From Castor canadensis (Eukaryota; Chordata; Mammalia; Rodentia; Castoridae), in NCBI RefSeq assembly GCF_047511655.1, contig NC_133386.1:131753866-131817865 (forward strand): DNA of 64,000 nt. The letters run 5' to 3'. The notes under the pieces were generated by a model that saw nothing but the letters and a program-made list of their open reading frames with translations, was not told the DNA's origin and ran no database searches. This document shows, piece after piece, positions 21,806 to 32,146 of the stretch. Every line of letters starts with the position of its first letter. Position 1 is the first letter of the stretch. The position numbers and the translations under genes were made by a program.

Positions 21806-21898
21806 AGGGCTGGCAGAGTGGCTCAAGTGGTACAGCACCTGCCTAGCAAGTGTAAGGCCCTGAGTTCAAACCCCAGTGCTGAAACAAACAAACAAAAA
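21806..21898 (+). mobile_element. ID-like SINE
   Basis: Near-consensus copy: ggctggcagagtggctcaag, gcctagcaagtgtaaggccc, gagttcaaaccccagtgc, and a (CAAA)n tail. Confidence 0.85.
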
Positions 21899-22264
21899 AG
21901 GTGAAAAGATAAGCTCCAAATTAGGAAATATTTGCAACTAACAGCTCAAGTTCATTACCCAGGAGGCCAGTCCATCTATCTTTATATGTCTGTACCTCCA
22001 TATAGATTTATGATTCCCAAGAATCAACAAGGAAGAGACAATCACCCCAAGTCTGTCAAATGACCATCCCCTCTTCCATACATACACCCCTGGGTGTGGC
22101 CCTCACTCCTCAGAGGCAGCCCCTCCTCCGATGACCACTTTAACAGGACAAAGTTCTCCACCCCCACCACTGCACAGAGCACTGAGCCCAGCTGCCTGTG
22201 TTTCTCCTACCAGTAGCAACTCTGCCTGCCTCTGAGGAGGATGAGGAGCATCCAGGCCGACCCC
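21899..22264. other. Unassigned sequence
   Basis: No gene or repeat recognised. Left edge of the second SINE-poor block (21.9-28.1 kb). Confidence 0.4.
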
Positions 22265-22505
22265 AGACAGCTACAGAAACAAACTACCACAAGATGCGTG
22301 GCTTAAAAGTAACAACAACAACAAAAAAGCATTATCCTCTTCTTATAAGAACACCAGTCATGTAGGATCAAGGCCCACCCTGATTACCTTATTTTAACTT
22401 GATTTTGTCTGCAAAGACCTTATTTCCAGATAAGCTCACACTCATGGATACTAGTGGGTATGACTCCAATAGAGTTTTTTGGGGGACACAATTCAACCCA
22501 CAACC
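22265..22505 (+). mobile_element. MLT1-type MaLR LTR, internally deleted
   Basis: The start (acaaactaccacaagatgcg, then tggcttaaaagtaacaac) and end (ttattttaacttgattttgt, then ggacacaattcaacccacaa) of MLT1 are joined without its middle. A simple (CAA)n lies near the junction. Confidence 0.7.
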
Positions 22506-22624
22506 TCAGCCTCATTTCTATCTTCCTGATCAGTCCCAGGATCTGATCTACTGTACCCCAAGAGTGGGAGCTCTGTGCATAAGTGACTCCCTGGCTCATT
22601 GAACCCCTCCACCCCTCACCAAGG

Positions 22625-22850
22625 AAGCCACACATGGTCTTAGAGCCAAGGGTATAAAATTGAGTTCTAGTCATGAAACCTTGAACAGGTCATGCCTATT
22701 CTAAGCCTCAGTTTCTTCATCTGTAAAATGGGAATTGAGACCAGATACCTCAAAGGTTTGTGAGGGTCAAATGGTATGTTTTATGGCGTATTTCCAGTGT
22801 GTGCCAGGCACATAGATGGCTCTTAGTAAATAAGAGTCTTCTCTTCTCCA
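22625..22850 (+). mobile_element. MIR relic, long copy
   Basis: Forward MIR: cttgaacaggtcatgcctat, cctcagtttcttcatctgta, aaatggg, and a recognisable 3' part gccaggcacatagatggctc. Confidence 0.8.
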
Positions 22851-23195
22851 GTCTCTGAGAGTTCATCAGGGAGAGAGAGAAGCCCAGCCATGCCTCCCAG
22901 TGGCTCATATGCCCCTCCAGGACAGAACTGTATCATACACTTCCTATTCCTCTGGCGTGGTCCCACCAGCGTCACAATGTCTGAGGCATGTGACCCTAGG
23001 AAAGGGCAGCCTGACACCAAGAGCAAGCCAGTGGCCCATGGGAAAGCAGTGGGAGTCAACACACTCATGTCAGGAAGCAAAGTCTTGACCCCAAGAAAGG
23101 AACTACAGGACAAAAACTGGACCTGTCAGTGGGTGGCTCGCCATATTCTCATCCCCCTCCCCCTCTCTGGAGTCTGGTCCCATTGAGATTGAGGG

Positions 23196-23196
<1 letters not shown>
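22851..23196. other. Unassigned sequence
   Basis: No gene or repeat recognised. The open frames here overlap on both strands. Confidence 0.4.

Positions 23197-23234
<38 letters not shown>
23197..23234. repeat. (TG)19 microsatellite
   Basis: An uninterrupted 38-base TG run. Alternating purine-pyrimidine DNA of this length can adopt Z-DNA. Confidence 0.95.
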
Positions 23235-23236
<2 letters not shown>

Positions 23237-24047
23237 CAGGGTGGGTGGGAGGGAACAGAATGGGATAAAATATTTCCTTGCGTCTGGAAAGCTATTTTGA
23301 GCCAGGACAGCCGGGCGATGCTCCTGGTGATGGACGCTGGCTGACCCAGACTGGGCCCTTGCCTTCTGGCCTTTCTCCCTCCCAGGACCCAGAGTTCTGT
23401 TAGAAACACAGCCGACGGGAGTCTGGGTTCCAGTCCCAGCCTGGTGATTCATTCTGGTATGGTCTAGAGAAGGCTTTGATACTCCCTGGACCTTATCTCC
23501 CAACGTGAAACTGATAAAACAGCCCAACTCTGTACAAGGATATTTGGTTCAGAATAAAGCACTGTTAGATACGGTTAAAGCTATGTTAAACACTGTCAAT
23601 GTTGCTGATAGGCCTTTATTGTAAGCACTCCTTTTCGTGTTTATTTTTCCTTTAAATAAACTAAGATGTTGAGAGTGGAGCAGTTTGACTCCCTAATTGA
23701 CAATTGTTAGACTATCCTCTAGTGCCTGGCTGTCTTGAGCAGAGGCCTGTCAGCCAAGCAGCCCCTCTTTGGCAGTTGGCTGAACCTCCGTCATAGGGGC
23801 CCAGCTGCTCGGAACACTCCATGGATGCCTTAAGGAAGCTACACTACAACAAAATTACTTGCTGCTGAAGCACGGCTCCACCAGAAAGCACTATTGCAGC
23901 CCTGACTGCTTCAAAACAGATCGTGGATATATTTTTGCCATTACAAACCTCAGCAAACTCTAAATGACCCCACAGCCATTTTCAACTAGGTCAGAGGGAA
24001 AGTGCTTCCTCAGATGACCTAGCTGAAGGCTATGACTGGTGCAGATC
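23235..24047. other. SINE-free sequence with a diverged MIR
   Basis: About 23425-23565 resembles forward MIR (gttccagtcccagcctggtg, then actccctggaccttatctcc). The rest is unassigned and moderately GC-rich. It leads into the promoter-like cluster at 24048. Confidence 0.4.
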
Positions 24048-24126
24048 CCAATCCTTCATTTGCATGAAGGGCTGTACCATGATTGGTGCAAACACCTTTG
24101 CCATACACCCTATCCAGCTATATAAG
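24048..24126 (+). promoter_or_regulatory. Promoter-like cluster: CCAAT, octamer, inverted CCAAT, TATA
   Basis: Seen directly: ccaat (24048-24052), the POU octamer atttgcat (24058-24065) centred in a hairpin-capable inverted repeat (ccttcat-ttgc-atgaagg, 24053-24070), an inverted CCAAT box attgg (24082-24086) and tatataag (24119-24126). Order and spacing fit a Pol II core promoter, with a start expected near 24150. An unrecognised LTR U3 is the most likely source, and a lost promoter of a noncoding RNA is possible. No coding exon follows that I can recognise. Confidence 0.45.
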
Positions 24127-25059
24127 CAGGTGGGTTCTGCTCACTTCTTGAGTCAGCCCAGAAGCAACTTTCTGTGCTGCTTCCTGGTGTTGCAATGCTA
24201 GGCCCCACAAAAGGATTCTCCCAAATGGTCTTTTTTTTTTTTTTTTGCCTACTTCTGATTTTTATCATAAGTTGGGAGGGCTGAGGTGGTAACACAAAGA
24301 GGAAACAGTAAAGCAGTAGCAGCCACCACCTCAGCAGCAGCCTCAATGACAGTGGCAACAGTGGCAGTTGTAGTGGCAACAGGAGGGAGGCTAGAGCCCC
24401 AGAGAGCATTTGAGGGAGAGACATCCAAGAGCAGAGGCAGTAGAAGTTATAGAGAAGGTTGGGAAGACCTAAAGATGAGGACCAATGGGCTCCAGCATCT
24501 GGAAGATTTCCAAGGAGCTGCCAAGCCCTACGGGCCATGGATCCCCAACACCCAGGGCCTGAAAGCTGTGACACTAGCTGCTTCTGACTGCTGCTTCTCT
24601 AGCTGCCAAATGCCAGGCCTCTGGCCACCAAAGCCCAGAGCAATAACCTTCTAATCTGAGTACCTAGAGCCCCAAGTCTCTGACCTCTCGGGCCTGGACC
24701 CATAAAGCTTCTAGTCCTCAGGACTTGCAGTTATGTCTTTGAGTCTGTCAACCCAGTCTACGAGCCTTTGCCACTCAATTGGCCCACTCTGCCAGTACTA
24801 GATGAGCCACTCCTCGCTTACTCCCAATTTCTGAGCAGAGAAAAAAACCATCCTGGTGATTAGAACAAAAGGGGAGACTGAGGCTTGTGCTGCCTCTCCT
24901 GCAGATTTTGACAGGTGTCCAAGTGTGACTCTGAGTGTGCTGACAAGATATTTAAGACAAAAAAACAGAACTGGCACACAGCCTGCTCAGCCCAAGATTT
25001 TAGGGGTGGGATTCCTCTAAACCCCCCTCCCATCTCTCTCCCCTCCATCTTCACTCAGT
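24127..25059. other. Sequence downstream of the promoter-like cluster
   Basis: Contains a T-run (24231-24246), then a CAG/GCA-rich stretch (about 24305-24390) and a 122-codon plus-strand open frame (24286-24654). That frame starts with an Ala/Val/Thr-rich low-complexity segment and matches nothing I know. It could be LTR/ERV leader sequence or an RNA exon. Left unassigned. Confidence 0.35.
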
Positions 25060-25290
25060 GCCCACACTGTGCTTCTAGAGAGCTACTTGATTCACCCTAA
25101 AATTTCCTAACCCTTTACCAGCCTCCCACTGCTCCCACAAAGAAGTCAAACTCCTCCTACCGTCCGTAGGCCCCTCCTGAACTGGATCTCCCAACCCCTG
25201 GCTGCCTCCTTTGTGCTCTGAAGCCAGGCTTGTCTCTGCCAACTCCTCAAACTGTTAACGTCTCAAACTGCTAACGTGCCACTCAGGGGC
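25060..25290 (+). mobile_element. L2-like LINE relic
   Basis: Typical L2 3' region wording: caaagaagtcaaactcctcc, tggctgcctcctttgtgctc. Inside it ctcaaactgYtaacgt is tandemly doubled (25246-25261 and 25262-25277). Confidence 0.5.
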
Positions 25291-25904
25291 TTCACATGCT
25301 TCATTTTTATTTCATCCTCACAATGACACTTTAAGGCAAGTGTACCTCACATGGCCAAAGGTTGCCCGGAAGTGCTGTTTTCAAATGTGCCGCACAAGAG
25401 GACCTTAATAAATGTTCTTTTCTTCCTTTCTTATGAACACATACCCTCTTTTCTTTACAAGATGCCAATGGTATATAAATAAACCTCTCTTCAGTGTTGG
25501 ACAGCATGGAGGCAGGCGCAAGAAGTGCAGTGAGCCAGGTCCCCAGGATGGGAGATCCCACAGCAGCCCAACCCTCACATCTTCCCGCACCAGAACCGTG
25601 GAACCACGCACATCCTCCATAGAGATAGGGCTCTGAATCCTACTAAGAAAGGGAGGAGGTCCCTCTTGATGGCGGATCCCAGGGGAAGGAGCAGCAGTAG
25701 ACTTCCTGACTCTGAAGATGAGGCAGGAGGGAGGGAGAGTCCCAGAGTAGCCAAGCCGTTCTCCCAGTGAGGAGTTTGGGAAACCTGAGGACTGCCTAGG
25801 TTGGGATGGGGAGAAAGGCATCTTTGAACCCAGCTGCAAGCTTAAAAATGCCTGACCTGGAAGTCATTAGGCCTCCTCAAGGTCCAGGTCCTTAAAATAA
25901 GGCC
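25291..25904. other. Unassigned single-copy-looking sequence
   Basis: No repeat recognised. The minus-strand 144-codon open frame (25839-25405) has no family resemblance. Confidence 0.4.
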
Positions 25905-26043
25905 CCAGGGCCATCAGCTTCAGCAAATCCTACAGCTAGTGGGAAGTGCAGACTCAGGCCCCGCCCCAGGCCTGTGAAAGCAGAGCCTGACATTAGCAAG
26001 GCCCCAAAGGATTCACAATCATATTAAAGTTTGGGAAGGACTG
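25905..26043 (+). mobile_element. MER5A hAT DNA transposon relic
   Basis: Forward MER5A: ggccccgccccaggcctgtg, then aggattcacaatcatattaa, ending agtttgggaaggactg. Nearly complete. Confidence 0.75.
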
Positions 26044-27799
26044 TCCCCAGTGATCCCTCCATTTTACAATAAAAGAACCAAAGCCCTGGAGGAAAATCCT
26101 CTTCCTGATTTCCAGGTGAGTCAGAGATGGTGCTAAGCCTGGAAGCCAGGAATAGGCTCCCATGCAAGGGTTCTTGGACTCCCCTGCAGGAAGCCATCTT
26201 CCCTAGGTGTGTTCAGTGCAGAAAGGGGCTGAAGCTGGGGTAGAAGGGTCCTAGCTGGGTAGGCAGGGGTCCTGGGTCCTGGTTCTATTACAAATTAGAG
26301 GTATAATCTGTGCTCGTATTGCCTCAGTTTCCCTGGTGGTTCTGTGAGATGGGCTGAGATAGGCAATATAACCAACTGGTACAATCACATTTATTTTCTT
26401 ACAGCTGCCTGGTAAGGAGGGCAGCGAAGAGATATCCTATTCAACAGATGGGGAAACAGTTCTGTCGGGTTGTAGCTTGGCCTGGGATGCCTTACGCTGT
26501 TCTGCATAGCCAAGGTAATTCTGAAACATGCCCCTCAAGCCAGCCTTCCTCTCTAATGGTCTGTCAGCTCCTGTCAGTCATCAGGGGCCCCGACTCGGCT
26601 GACAGCCAGCAGTATGTCTGCTACTGGTGCTTGGACGCCCACATTCCTGGGCGGTGACAGGGTGTACACTGGGAGTTGGGGGGGGGCAGGCTGGGAGCAC
26701 CCAGAGGGGATCCGCTTGGCTGCAAGCCCTGGGGCCTGGCTGTCTGGGGAATGTCAGGAAGCAAAGAACTTTCTCATTTCACTGATGGGGACAAGAGATA
26801 TCTGTGGAGGCTGTTGTGGCTGGGCTGGATAGGACAGAGTTCCAGTCAGGCCCTGAAGAAGGGCCTACCTACCCCTGGTACTAGGGCAGGAGTAAGAGAG
26901 GGGCAGGATGGGTGGCTGACTGGGGAGAGCTACTGAGCAGCAAGGCTGAAAGACTTTAGGCTACCAAGTCAGCCCTGGCTGGTTTTTTATCCAACTCTGT
27001 CACTTACTAGCTATGTATCTGGGTACAAGTCACCTGTCACCTCTAACTTCTGTACTCAACAGGGTCTGGCCCTTCCACAGGAAGCCTGCCTTGTAACACT
27101 TTCTGAGGTCATGGCTGTGACACTTACGATCTGATCTTAAAATGGCCTTGAATTTAAAAGCACACCCAAACAGATAAAGCCATTAAAATAATCAGTTCTC
27201 TACTTAATCTTCTTGAAGGGAAAAGTGAGTCTAAATGCTCACCCCATGCAACATTCCCAGAATCTACTTTCTCCTTCTGCCCAGTTTGGTTTCTCTCTTC
27301 TCAACTCCAGGAAAAACTCCAATCCCAATCAGTTCCTTCTCACCTCTCCAGCTCCTCTCAACTCCAGGCCTTTATGCTGTGGACGGCTTGGCCTCTCATC
27401 CAGCAGCAGGGTAACTACAGGGGAAGCTAAAGGGTCCCTTGCAGGATCAGCGGGGAGGACGATCCTGCGTTAGTGCCATGTCTCATCCCAAATGTGACAG
27501 TACAAAAATGACCAACATGAGGATTCAAGGGCTTTTTCTAACCCCTGCCCACTAGCAAGAGTCTACCTTTCCCTTCAGTTTCTTCCCCTCCTTGCCCTTT
27601 ATGGAGTCCCTGCCGTGCCAGCTCAGATACTTTGTTTTGGGGAAGGAAAGTTAAACTGGATGTTGGGAAGGGTGGAGCCAGACCACAGGGCAATAGGGAA
27701 GGGGAAGGACCTGGCAAAAGGGGTTAAGCCTATTTATTAAGAATACAGAGAGACATTAACTGCTGCTCAAGATGTAGAAAGCTAGAAAGAACAAAAAGG
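26044..27799. other. SINE-poor sequence with eroded MIRs
   Basis: MIR-like patches at about 26255-26365 (attgcctcagtttccctggt), about 26380-26470 in reverse (ttcaacagatggggaaacag) and about 26965-27070 (ccaactctgtcacttactag). No gene is recognised, and the rest is unassigned. Confidence 0.45.
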
Positions 27800-28140
27800 A
27801 AAAGCCAGTGTTTTGGTTTGCATCTTAAATGTACCTCAAAAGCTCACATGTCTAGGCTTGCTTCCCAGCTGACGGTCTTATTGGGAGGTGGCAGAAATTT
27901 AGGAGGTGGGCCTAGTTAGAGGAAGCAGGTTATCCCCTTAAAAGGGATATTGGGACCCTGGCCCCTCTCTCTGCTTCCCAGCCACCACGAGGCAAGCAGC
28001 TTTGCTCCACCTGAACTCCCCACCATATGCCTCACCACAGACCCAAAATGACAGGACCAAGTGGCCACAGACTGAAACCTCTCCTCCTTTAAGTTGATCT
28101 ACCTCATTCATTTAGTCATAGAGACAGAAAGCTGACTAAC
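27800..28140 (-). mobile_element. MaLR LTR (THE1/MST/ORR1-like)
   Basis: Antisense LTR: tttggtttgcatcttaaatg at one end and acagaaagctgactaacaaa at the other, with attgggaggtggcagaaatt inside. No internal region. Confidence 0.65.
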
Positions 28141-28167
28141 AAAGCCAGATAAATTACAAGTCATAAC

Positions 28168-28345
28168 CTTTTTTTCTTCCTTCCTCCCTCCCTTTCTCCC
28201 TCCCTCCCTCCTTTCCTTCCTTCCTTCCTTCCTTCCTTCCTTCCTTCCTTCCTTCCTTCCTTCCTTCCTTCCTTCCTTCCTTCTGTCTTCTTTGCTGGGG
28301 ATTGACCCCAGGGTCTGTTCATGCTAAGAACACGCCCTAAGCTAT
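28168..28345 (-). mobile_element. Partial ID-like SINE with tail expanded to (TTCC)17
   Basis: The SINE body reads tttgctggggattgacccca, then gtctgttcatgctaag, in antisense (about 28290-28345). On its tail side lies a pyrimidine tract with a perfect 68-base TTCC run (28213-28280). The microsatellite probably grew from the SINE A-rich tail. Confidence 0.7.
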
Positions 28346-28619
28346 GGCGCAGGAGTGCAGGGATGGCAGAGGCCTGGTAGGGGATCACTGAAAAACTCCT
28401 CCAGCGTCGCAGTTCTGGTCCTACTCAGAAGGCAACTCTAGAGGAACTCGAAGCCTGTGACGCCCTGAAGATGATCATAGTTACAAGACCCAAGTCGAAC
28501 CTGATTTCTGATGAGATTGATGAGCTAACAGAACGGGAGATACACCTATTTCCAGGTGTAAATACTGTTTACTTCAGTTGTGAATCTTCTACAGTATCTG
28601 ACATCCAATCAAAAATAAA
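28346..28619. other. Unassigned, possible L1 5' sequence
   Basis: Leads without a clear break into the L1 block. A 61-codon open frame (28471-28656) has no known match. Confidence 0.35.
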
Positions 28620-29309
28620 GAACACACCTTGTCCAGAGACAATAAATCCAGAGTAAGAGATAAACAACTAAGAGTTCTAAGTTATAGAATCTAGTGAAAA
28701 ATGTGGACTATATGCAAGAACAGGTGGGGAGCCTCAGCAAAGAGATAGAAACTATGAGACTGAGTCAAACTGAAATCCCAGAAACAAAAAAAATGACAAT
28801 ATCAGAGGTGAAGAATTCTTTCAATAGAGAGGCTTTCCAGAAGCCTCAAAACAGCTGAAGAATGAATCAGTGGACTTGAAGCTAGGTCAGTAGAAATTAC
28901 TCAAACTAAAATACAAAACAAGAGTGAAAACAGAGCAGAGAATCTAGCCTTGTGGGCCAATGTCAAACAGTGTTAATAAGCGTTTGACTTAGTGGAGGCC
29001 CAGAAGAAAAGAGAGAGAATGAGGCACAAGATTATCAAAGAGATAATAGCTGAGAATTCTCCAAAATAATGAAAAACACACACACCTCAAACCACAGATC
29101 TAAGAAGCTGAGTACCCAAGATGAGCAAATATAAATAAAAAACAAAGCAAGCTAAAATCCCCCTAGATAGTTCATCTTCTAATATACAGAAAAAGTCTCA
29201 AAGTTCAACAAAGGAAAAAAAGGTGATACAAAGAAGAGAGAGAAGCAAAAATAAGAACTACAGCAAGTTTTTCTTAACTATACAGACCAGAAGACAAGTA
29301 AGTGATATC

Positions 29310-29401
29310 TTTTTTTTTTTTTTGGCAGCACTGGGGTTTGAACTCAGGGCTTCCCACTTGCTAGGCAGGTGCTCTACCACTTGAGCCACTCCAGCAGCCC
29401 A
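29310..29401 (-). mobile_element. ID-like SINE inside L1
   Basis: Antisense: ctggggtttgaactcagggc, cttgctaggcaggtgctcta, ccacttgagccactcc. The flanks agtgatatctt and agtgatgtctt are an 11-base duplication with one mismatch. Confidence 0.85.
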
Positions 29402-29589
29402 GTGATGTCTTCAAAACATTGAAAGAGAAAATAGCAACAACAAAGACTGTTATCCAAAAGCCAATTCCCAGTAAAAATATCTTCCAAAAGTAAAAGCAAA
29501 ATAAAAACTTTCTTATACAAACAAAAGCTGAGTGACATCGTTGCCAGAGACACAAACTACAAGAAATGATAGAGGTTCAGACAGAAGGA

Positions 29590-30130
29590 ATATGACATTG
29601 CCAAAGTTTGAATATGAAATATCCCCCGAAGGCCCACGTGGTAAGGGCTTGGTCCCTAGCATGGAGCTCTTAGAGGTGGTGGGAACTTTAAGAAGTGGAT
29701 CCCAGCTGGACACCAGCTACTTGGGAGGCTGAGATCCAGTGATTGCAGTTCAAGGCCAGCCCAGGCAAATAACCAGAGCAAAATGGACTGGAGATGTGAC
29801 TTAAGTGATAGAGTGTCTGCTTTGCAAGTGTGAAGCCCTGAGTTCAAACTCCAGTCCCACAAAAAACAAAACAAAACAAAAGAAAAAAACGATGAACCCA
29901 GAACAAAGAAGTGAATCCTAGTGGGAAGTTTTAGGTCATTGAAGACATGCCCTTGAAGGGACCTGTGGGACCCTGGTGTCTTCTTCCTTTCTCTTTTTTT
30001 GTACCCTGCCATGAGATGAATGGGTTTTCTCAGTACAATGACATACGGTGCCACCACAGGGTCAAAGGAATGGGCTCAACTGCTCAGAGACCGAAACCTC
30101 CACAGAGACTAAACGAAAACTTAGGTATAC
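29590..30130 (-). mobile_element. MaLR LTR split by a dimeric SINE
   Basis: The left half (agtttgaatatgaaatatcc, then gagctcttagaggtggtggg) and the right half (gtcattgaagacatgccctt, then caccacagggtcaaaggaat) lie on either side of the SINE at 29698-29905. Reads as an antisense MaLR LTR. Confidence 0.6.
29698..29905 (+). mobile_element. Dimeric 7SL + ID-like SINE, with TSD
   Basis: agctacttgggaggctgaga, then gttcaaggccagcccaggca, then the ID-like unit gagttcaaactccagtccca and a (CAAAA)n tail. The 8-base duplication aagaagtg flanks it (29690-29697, 29906-29913). Confidence 0.8.
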
Positions 30131-30461
30131 ACAAAATCGAGTAACTATGGACAGATTTTTAAATGAAGGTAACTGTAAAGACTTTTCATTCTTTAACTGC
30201 TCTAAGGATAATTGAGTATCTAAAGCAAAACCAGTAACAATATATTGTGGGGTTTATAATATAAATAAAGGCAAAATACAGCAACAATGAAAAGGAAGGA
30301 ATTAAAAGTATATGTTTTAAATTTTCCCACCTTATGTGAAAGCATATAATATTATTTGAAGGTAGACTGGAATAAATTAAAGGTGCATACTTTAAACCCT
30401 CTGGAAACCATTAAACAAAATATGAAAGTAGGTATAACTAATAAGAAATAATGAAAGCAGG

Positions 30462-30790
30462 TGTGCTGGCTCATGCTGCAATCCTAGCTTTTGGGAGGTT
30501 GGAGATTGGGAGGATTGCAGTTCCAGACCAGCGGGGATAAGATAAAAAAGTTCACAAGACCCCATTTCAGTTAATGGCTGGGTGCCAGGGTATGTAGCTG
30601 TCAGTCTGGCCATATGGGGAAGCACAAAAAGGAGGATTGTGATCCAGGCCAGTCCAGACCCTATCTGAAAAATAATCAATGCAAAAATGCAAAAAGGGCT
30701 GGAGACTTGACTCCAGTGGTAGAGCGCCTGCCTAGCAAATACATGGCCCTAAGTTCAACCCCCAATGCTGCCAAAGATAAATAAATAAAT
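30462..30790 (+). mobile_element. Trimeric SINE: 7SL + 7SL + ID-like
   Basis: First unit ggctcatgctgcaatcctag; second unit from about 30572 (aatggctgggtgccagggta); ID-like unit from about 30698 (gggctggagacttgactcca, agagcgcctgcctagcaaat). Same order and joints as at 5853-6184. The tail is (AAAT)n. Confidence 0.75.
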
Positions 30791-30892
30791 GAAGTTAAAA
30801 TAAATCCATGTGAAAGTAGAAAAATGAAAAGTGAAACAAAGATGGAGCAAACAGAAAAGCATCCAGCAAGATGGTGGGTTTAAACCCAACCA

Positions 30893-30993
30893 CAATTTTG
30901 GGCATGATGGTGCATGCTATAGCAGGAGGAATGAAAGTTCAAGGCCAGCCTGGACTAGATTACAAGATGCTGACTCAAAAATTAAATAAATAA
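30893..30993 (+). mobile_element. 7SL-derived monomer SINE, with TSD
   Basis: ttttgggcatgatggtgcat, then gttcaaggccagcctggact, then an (AAAT)n tail. The exact 11-base duplication aaacccaacca lies at 30882-30892 and 30994-31004. No ID-like unit. Confidence 0.8.
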
Positions 30994-31260
30994 AAACCCA
31001 ACCATATCATTGTCAATAGTTACATTAACTACAGATAGTCTAAACACACCAACTAAAACAGAGGTTGCCAAATTGCATAAAAAAGCGACTCAACTCCATA
31101 CCATTTACACGAAACCTACTTTAAATGCAAAGATATGGATGGGTTGAAAGTGAAAGAATGGAAGAATATACCATGAAATGACTTAATAGAAAACTCAAGT
31201 GTCCATATTAATATCAGACAAAATAGAGTACAAACAAAGAGGATAACCACAATTGCAATG

Positions 31261-31723
31261 GCAGCAGAGGAGTGTGGGAGTCTCACAAGCATCACGGTGA
31301 CCAGAAGAAGCCAGGCGAGAGCAAGTGCTATTCCTTTTCCTAATGGGCGAAAGTGCTGTTGGCAGTTGAGCCACGAGGGATACTTTGGCGGGGTGTGGGA
31401 ATCCCTGGAAAGGAGCAGCTTTCAGAGTGCAGACATGCTCCCTTGAGGGATCTGACTGCTGGGTAGGTGGCCACGCTCAGTTTGTGAAAATTCATTGGGC
31501 CATTGTTTTTGCTATGTCCAGTTTTTTATTTTGGGGGGGGGGTATGGAAAAAATACTGCAAAAGAAAGTTTCCTCAAAAAAATAGCATTAAAATACACTA
31601 ACAATAATGTGCAAGTTAGCAGTAGACGGCAAATGCTTTCTAAGCTCTTCTGTTATTCAGAAGAGAGTAAAGATACTGATTTTGGATTTTGGAAAGTTCA
31701 GGATAATCTTTTCTTTCTTTCTT
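31261..31723. other. Unassigned sequence between LINE fragments
   Basis: No gene recognised. It has a G-run (31533-31541) and AT-rich ends. Confidence 0.4.
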
Positions 31724-32036
31724 TTTTTTCTTGCAGTACTGTGGTTTGAACTCAGGGATTCACACTTGCTAGGCAGACATGCTACCACTTAAGCCATGCA
31801 CTCAGCCATTTTTTGCTTCATTTTTCAGGTAGGGTCTCGTATTTTTGCAATCTTCCTTATTTACATCTCCCATGTAGTTGGGATGACAGGCATGTGGCAA
31901 TGAGCCCAGTTTAATTGTTTGAGGTGAGATCTTTCTCAACCCCTCCATCCCTGCACTGGCCTCAAGCTTTAATCCTCCTGAACTCTACCTCCTGAGTAGT
32001 TGGGATTACAGGTGTGAGCCACTATCCCAGCCTATT
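31724..32036 (-). mobile_element. Trimeric SINE (antisense): ID-like + 7SL + 7SL
   Basis: Antisense ID unit (gtggtttgaactcagggatt, cacttgctaggcagacatgc), then two antisense 7SL units (aggtagggtctcgtattttt; cctcctgagtagttgggatt, acaggtgtgagcc). Confidence 0.75.
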
Positions 32037-32146
32037 CTTTTAATTTCTAAAGAAACTGTCAAGAATATAAAAACAGACAACATGTATCTTTCAACCTGGT
32101 AAATGGGAAAATTGAATAATACCAAATAATGAAGATAAGAAAAGGT

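Larger units (their letters stand above)
28620..31260 (+). mobile_element. L1M 5'/ORF1 and inter-ORF region, cut by SINEs and an LTR
   Basis: Sense-strand L1M wording: ctgaagaatgaatcagtgga, ataatagctgagaattctcc, cagaccagaagacaagtaag, then after the inserts ttgaaggtagactggaataa and caatagttacattaactaca. All frames are broken. ID, dimer, trimer and 7SL SINEs and a MaLR LTR are nested in it. Confidence 0.7.

Noticed and set aside
21806-21898. tRNA gene (A and B boxes visible)
   Set aside because: The sequence is an ID-like SINE with an A-rich tail; no acceptor stem or cloverleaf pairing is seen. The same applies to all other ID copies.
24048-24126. Histone H2B promoter
   Set aside because: Octamer, CCAAT and TATA are present, but no histone coding sequence or 3' stem-loop follows.
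28213-28280. CRISPR-like regular repeat
   Set aside because: A simple tetranucleotide microsatellite without spacers; the genome is mammalian.
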